Of a DNA stretch of 64,000 bases, positions 56,908 through 64,000 are shown piece after piece (positions within the stretch are counted from its first letter, which is position 1; each line of letters opens with the position of its first letter). The translations under genes were made by a program, and so were the position numbers. The stretch covers positions 1,296,882 through 1,360,881 of the forward strand of contig NZ_WPCV01000002.1 in the NCBI RefSeq assembly GCF_018035235.1, read 5' to 3'. Under the pieces are notes generated by a model. The model saw only the letters and a program-made list of their open reading frames with translations. It did not search any database and had not been told where the DNA came from. This DNA comes from Citrobacter sp. On2M (GTDB lineage: Bacteria; Pseudomonadota; Gammaproteobacteria; Enterobacterales; Enterobacteriaceae).

Positions 56908-58277
56908 TCACACACCAGGGAAAATCAGTTCTAAAGCCTGCAGAGAATCTTCCCAGTCAGCTCTTTCAAAAATACCTTGCTGTAAGAATGCTTCCAGTTG
57001 TGGCCATAAGGCGATGGCTTTATCCAGCATCGGATCGCTGCCTTTGGCATACGCGCCCACGCTGACCAGATCGCGGTTGCGTTGGAAGCTGGATAACAGC
57101 TGTTTAAAGTTACGCACCCGCGCATAGTGTTGTTCACTAATGAGCGCGGTCATGGCGCGACTAATAGAAGCCTCAATATCAATAGCCGGATAGTGGCCCG
57201 CCTCAGCCAGATGACGGGACAAGACGATGTGGCCGTCCAGAATCGCGCGCGCGGAATCGGCAATCGGATCCTGCTGGTCGTCGCCTTCAGTCAGTACCGT
57301 ATAAAATGCGGTGACTGAACCGCCGCCGTGAATGCCGTTCCCGGCACGTTCGACCAGCGCCGGTAATTTAGCGAATACCGAGGGTGGATAACCTTTCGTT
57401 GCCGGTGGTTCGCCGATCGCCAACGCGATCTCACGTTGCGCCATCGCATAACGGGTGAGGGAATCCATAATCAGCAATACGTGCTGTCCGCGATCGCGAA
57501 AATCTTCGGCGATACGCGTGGCATAAGCCGCGCCTTGCATACGTAACAGCGGCGAAACGTCTGCCGGAGCGGCAATCACCACCGAGCGTGCGCGACCGTC
57601 AGCGCCGAGAATATTTTCAATAAAATCTTTAACTTCGCGACCGCGCTCGCCAATCAGACCGACGACGATAACATCGGCCTGGGTATAGCGCGCCATCATG
57701 CCGAGCAGGACGCTTTTACCGACGCCGGAACCTGCGAAAAGACCCATACGCTGACCGCGTCCGACGGTTAACAATGCGTTGATAGGGCGTACGCCAGTAT
57801 CCAGAACGTGTTCAATCGCGGTGCGTTGCAGGGGGTTAAACGGCGGTGTAATCAATGCCCCCGTTTCGGTGGTGTCCGGGGCGGGCAGGCCGTCGAGCGG
57901 TTTTCCGCTGCCGTCAAGCACACGCCCGAGCAGAGCAGGGCCAAGCGGTAATTGCTTCCCGCTTTGCAGACCTTCCCCGGCAATGTTCTTTGCATACACG
58001 CGTGCGCCGGGCAGAACGCCTTCGACCTCTTCGAGCGGCATCAGAAACAGACGTTGGCCGTTAAAGCCCACGACTTCACTTTCGACTTCCTGTGTTTCGT
58101 TGCCGTCCTGACGTTCAATGACGCAGGTGGCGCCCAGCGGCAACTGTAGACCTGTGGCTTCCAGTACCAGCCCGGTGGCACGAGTCAGGCGACCATAACG
58201 GCGTACCGCAGGCAGCAGCGACATTTTCTCTTCGAAGTTGTCCAGCGTATTGAGCCAGCGAGTCAGGCGTGTGGTCA

Positions 58278-58278
<1 letters not shown>
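56908..58278 (-). CDS. fliI: FliI, flagellar export ATPase
   Basis: F1-beta-like ATPase of 456 residues that drives flagellar protein export with FliH and FliJ. Walker A GSGVGKSV at residues 183-190, Walker B region [20 protein letters not shown] and the catalytic Glu in [13 protein letters not shown] are intact. The ATG shares a base with the fliH stop. Confidence 0.97.
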
Positions 58279-61651
<3,373 letters not shown>

Positions 61652-61867
61652 CTCGCACCTCGTGGCTTATCGTGGACGGCGTTTTTTGCAAAGTGGAACA
61701 AGACTCACTCCCGGGTCAGCAAACTCGAAAAATTGACGGTCTCATTATTTGCGGTTTCGAATTTTTCTATGCGTTAAAAACCGTGGTTTTTTATCGTTAT
61801 TTAACGCCTTTATCTTATTGACTAACTGGTAATCTCAACTACGTAAAAAATCATCCAGGGGATCAGA
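61652..61867. promoter_or_regulatory. fliE-fliF divergent promoter region
   Basis: 216 bases between the divergent operons, AT-rich near the middle. In enterics both are class 2 promoters activated by FlhD4C2; I see no site clear enough to mark individually. Confidence 0.6.
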
Positions 61868-62182
61868 ATGTCGGCAATACAGGGGATTGAAGGGGTTATC
61901 AGCCAGCTACAGGCTACGGCGATGTCAGCAAAAATGCAGGATATGCAGCCACAACCGACCGTCAGCTTTGCCGGTCAACTGCATGCGGCGTTAGACAGGA
62001 TCAGCGATGTGCAAACCGCGTCCCGTGTGCAGGCTGAGAAATTTACCCTCGGTGAACCGGGTATTGCGCTGAATGATGTGATGACCGATATGCAAAAAGC
62101 GTCAGTTTCAATGCAAATGGGGATTCAGGTGCGTAACAAACTGGTGTCGGCGTATCAGGAAGTGATGTCCATGCAGGTTTAG
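61868..62182 (+). CDS. fliE: FliE, MS-ring / rod adaptor protein
   Basis: Basal-body protein of 104 residues that joins the MS ring to the proximal rod and is itself exported through the flagellar apparatus. The C-terminal [20 protein letters not shown] followed by [13 protein letters not shown] is the family signature. The gene is a monocistronic unit. The integrase of a second element begins its 3' end only 26 bases downstream. Confidence 0.96.
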   Translation: MSAIQGIEGVISQLQATAMSAKMQDMQPQPTVSFAGQLHAALDRISDVQTASRVQAEKFTLGEPGIALNDVMTDMQKASVSMQMGIQVRNKLVSAYQEVMSMQV

Positions 62183-62208
62183 GTCATCTAACCTAATGAT
62201 AGTTATAA

Positions 62209-63504
62209 TTAATACCCATCTGATCCAATCGCGTGGGGCATAGATGGGGCAAACTCACTCAATTTCTGGTTGAGTATGAGTACCTGGTCATGATTGTTTT
62301 CTGCCATCCATGATCCGTACACCCGGTAAACCATCTGCGCGTCGGTGTGCCCCATTTGCTTCGCGATGAAGTTTGGGTTGGCACCGGCAGCTAACGACCA
62401 GCATGCGTAAGTGTGTCGTGACTGGTATGCTCTGCGATAGCGAACTCCGGCGCGTCGCATTGCCGCCTCCCACGACTGGTTGATCGACCCTACTGCGTAA
62501 TGATGCCCGGCACGGCCATTACGCGATACTATTTGTGGGTTGAAAACGAATGTGCATGGATGCACATCAGCACGACCGTATTCACGCAGCTTAACCTCAA
62601 CTTGATACTGCTTGCCCAGCCTGGTCATTTCAGCCTGGTTCTTCAACACATCGATGGCTGGCTGAATCAGGTTTATGATACGGTCCGTTCCGGCCTCAGT
62701 TTTTGGAAGGGTGAACTCCTTCGTTAAAGTGTGGTTGCGACGGATCATCATCGTTCCTGCTTTCAGATCGATATCTTCCCATGCCAGCGATACCAGTTCC
62801 CCATGCCTAACCCCCGTGTACACTGCCAGCGACCACATGTTTTTCAGTTGTTGATGAGTACATGCGTTAATGAGTCTGACGAACTCCTCTCGTGTGAGTG
62901 GATCTGGTTCAGTACGTGACCGTTTAAGCATGGAAATACCGCTAAACGGATTCGCCTTAACATAACCACTGTCAGCAGCGAAGTTAAACATTCCTGACAT
63001 GGTTCTCATGTAGTTGTTGACAGTTCTGACGGATCTTCCTTTTACTGGTGTCTTCTGTCCTGTCTTCAATACGTGATAGCCAGTTAGCAACTCCTTCCTG
63101 ATAAAAAGCAGGTCTTCCTGTGTCACCGCAGATACCAGTTTGTCCCCACCAATTCTCGGCACCATGTTGCGCGTTATTGATGAATAGCGCGACATCGCAT
63201 TGGTGCTGATCTCCATCCGCTTCAACTCAAGCCACTTGTTCGCCAACTCGAGCACAGTGATTTCCTTATTCTCGACTCCGAATTTCTTCAGGTTCGGTGA
63301 GTCCGGGAACTGGGCTGCATAGTTGAAGTTACCAGTCTTTATTGCAAAGCAAACTGACGCGCGCAATTCGCCTGCAACCTTCCTGTTTTTTGATGTATCT
63401 GGCACGCCGAGGCTTTCACGCACCCGGGTTCCTTTATAGATGAACCATATGCGGAGCGTTCCGCCGTGGTTCTCCACGCCTGTTGGGTATGCTGACTTAG
63501 CCAT
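62209..63504 (-). CDS. Phage tyrosine integrase next to fliE
   Basis: Site-specific recombinase of 431 residues. The N-terminal arm-binding domain (about 1-75) begins MAKSAYPTGVENHGGTLRIW, like the DUF3596 type. The core-binding domain spans about 85-190. The catalytic domain has Arg in YTGVRHGELVSLAW, Arg and His in YQSRHTYACW, His in QMGHTDAQMV and Tyr in YRVYGSWM. It lies at the edge of an element that extends past the window; the adjacent fliE is intact. E. coli K-12 has a defective integrase, intG, at the same place. Confidence 0.93.
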   Translation of the reverse strand: MAKSAYPTGVENHGGTLRIWFIYKGTRVRESLGVPDTSKNRKVAGELRASVCFAIKTGNFNYAAQFPDSPNLKKFGVENKEITVLELANKWLELKRMEISTNAMSRYSSITRNMVPRIGGDKLVSAVTQEDLLFIRKELLTGYHVLKTGQKTPVKGRSVRTVNNYMRTMSGMFNFAADSGYVKANPFSGISMLKRSRTEPDPLTREEFVRLINACTHQQLKNMWSLAVYTGVRHGELVSLAWEDIDLKAGTMMIRRNHTLTKEFTLPKTEAGTDRIINLIQPAIDVLKNQAEMTRLGKQYQVEVKLREYGRADVHPCTFVFNPQIVSRNGRAGHHYAVGSINQSWEAAMRRAGVRYRRAYQSRHTYACWSLAAGANPNFIAKQMGHTDAQMVYRVYGSWMAENNHDQVLILNQKLSEFAPSMPHAIGSDGY

Positions 63505-63549
63505 TATTCCCTCCTGACGTCCAAGAGCCTGCTAAGCATAAACGGATCT

Positions 63550-63795
63550 TCATTGGCGCGCACCAGGCTGTTTCTTTGACATGCTCTCAACCCACTGGTC
63601 GACAGCCTTTCTGTTGTACATGCATTCGCTGTTCTTCTTCGGTACACCGTCCGGGGAAACGTGCAGGTATTCCCGTCCGATCATCCAGCAATTTTTGCGG
63701 GCCCGCTCGATAGTGCCAGGACGAAGGCCGGTAATCTCGACGAGCTTCTCTTCGGTTACCCAGTCGTTGGGCACGATTAAGGTAATTTCGCTCAT
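63550..63795 (-). CDS. Phage excisionase (DUF1233-like)
   Basis: An 81-residue protein beginning MSEITLIVPNDWVTEEKLVE, with a winged-helix-type recognition segment (EEKLVEITGLRPGTIERARK) and a C-terminal KKNSECMYNRKAVDQWVESM. This matches the excisionase family found directly upstream of such integrases. The ATG at 63795 is favoured over 63867. It sits 45 bases before integrase on the same strand. Confidence 0.85.
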   Translation of the reverse strand: MSEITLIVPNDWVTEEKLVEITGLRPGTIERARKNCWMIGREYLHVSPDGVPKKNSECMYNRKAVDQWVESMSKKQPGARQ

Positions 63796-64000
63796 GGGTG
63801 TCTCCAGGCAAAAAGAACCCGGCACTTTTGGCCGGGCAAAAGGGATAACGTGGCAATGCATTCGCACCCAATAGCCAGCTCATAACTGGCTATCAGTTGC
63901 GTCAAACAAAGCATTGTCCGCTGTCACAGAACTGAATCAGGTCCATCTGGGTATTCTTCCCTCCACTAGGTTTAAGCGGGGCCTCAGCTAACGGTACGCC
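63796..64000. other. Left-end phage region upstream of excisionase
   Basis: 205 bases without a clear gene. It holds a hairpin GCCCGGCC / GGCACTTTTGGCC-type with A/T flanks near 63816-63842 on the minus strand, and an inverted repeat ATAGCCAG / CTGGCTAT near 63870-63893. Both may belong to the early control of the element that continues beyond the window. Confidence 0.4.

Overview
The window is chromosomal DNA from an enteric bacterium of the Enterobacteriaceae, most like Citrobacter. It combines a Salmonella-type pdu/cob region (B12-dependent propanediol use plus anaerobic cobalamin synthesis) with a tryptophanase operon, which Salmonella lacks. It also carries dcm-vsr, rcsA-dsrA and the fli cluster in the order usual for E. 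coli, Salmonella and Citrobacter. The species cannot be fixed from the sequence alone.

Layout. 1-3306: start of the pdu microcompartment operon (pduB partial, pduA, minus strand), the divergent propanediol facilitator pduF, and the regulator pocR. 3651-20390: a cobalamin riboswitch followed by one 20-gene operon, cbiABCDETFGHJKLMNQOP-cobUST. Most genes overlap by 1-4 bases or lie within a few bases, so they are probably translationally coupled. 20507-26280: ldtA (erfK), a three-gene ferric-iron ABC transporter behind a Fur-like site, tRNA-Asn, mtfA and tRNA-Ser(CGA).

26219-37640: an 11.36 kb integrated element bounded by a 65-base direct repeat of the 3' part of tRNA-Ser(CGA). It is a decayed lambdoid-type prophage: integrase, small excisionase-like gene, DEDDh exonuclease, YdaT-like gene, O-like replication gene with origin-like repeats, and a truncated P-like gene joined to a 5'-truncated tail or glycosidase-like gene. 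No repressor, cro, head or lysis genes are visible. AT-rich cargo sits at both ends. At the left is a three-gene cassette (STAS/HATPase protein, DUF4325 STAS-like protein, membrane-anchored protein), and at the right a membrane-anchored coiled-coil GIY-YIG (T5orf172) protein. Both look like accessory, possibly anti-phage, modules; the left cassette is the best candidate here for an undescribed system.

37641-43952: a remnant of a methyltransferase gene, the tna operon (leader peptide tnaC, tnaA, tnaB), a SphA/Phenol_MetA_deg-family outer-membrane protein directly behind tnaB, and an OmpC-like (OmpS1-type) porin. The tna operon is not in its E. coli location (mnmE-tnaCAB-mdtL), so it was gained or moved independently.

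44393-50766: yedJ, dcm, vsr, yedA, yedI, yodC, the sRNA dsrA, yodD, dsrB and rcsA. 51054-62182: flagellar genes fliR to fliF on the minus strand and fliE on the plus strand, encoding the MS ring, switch/C ring, export gate, export ATPase complex and hook-length control. 62209-64000: the left end of a second integrated element beside fliE (integrase and excisionase on the minus strand), which runs out of the window.
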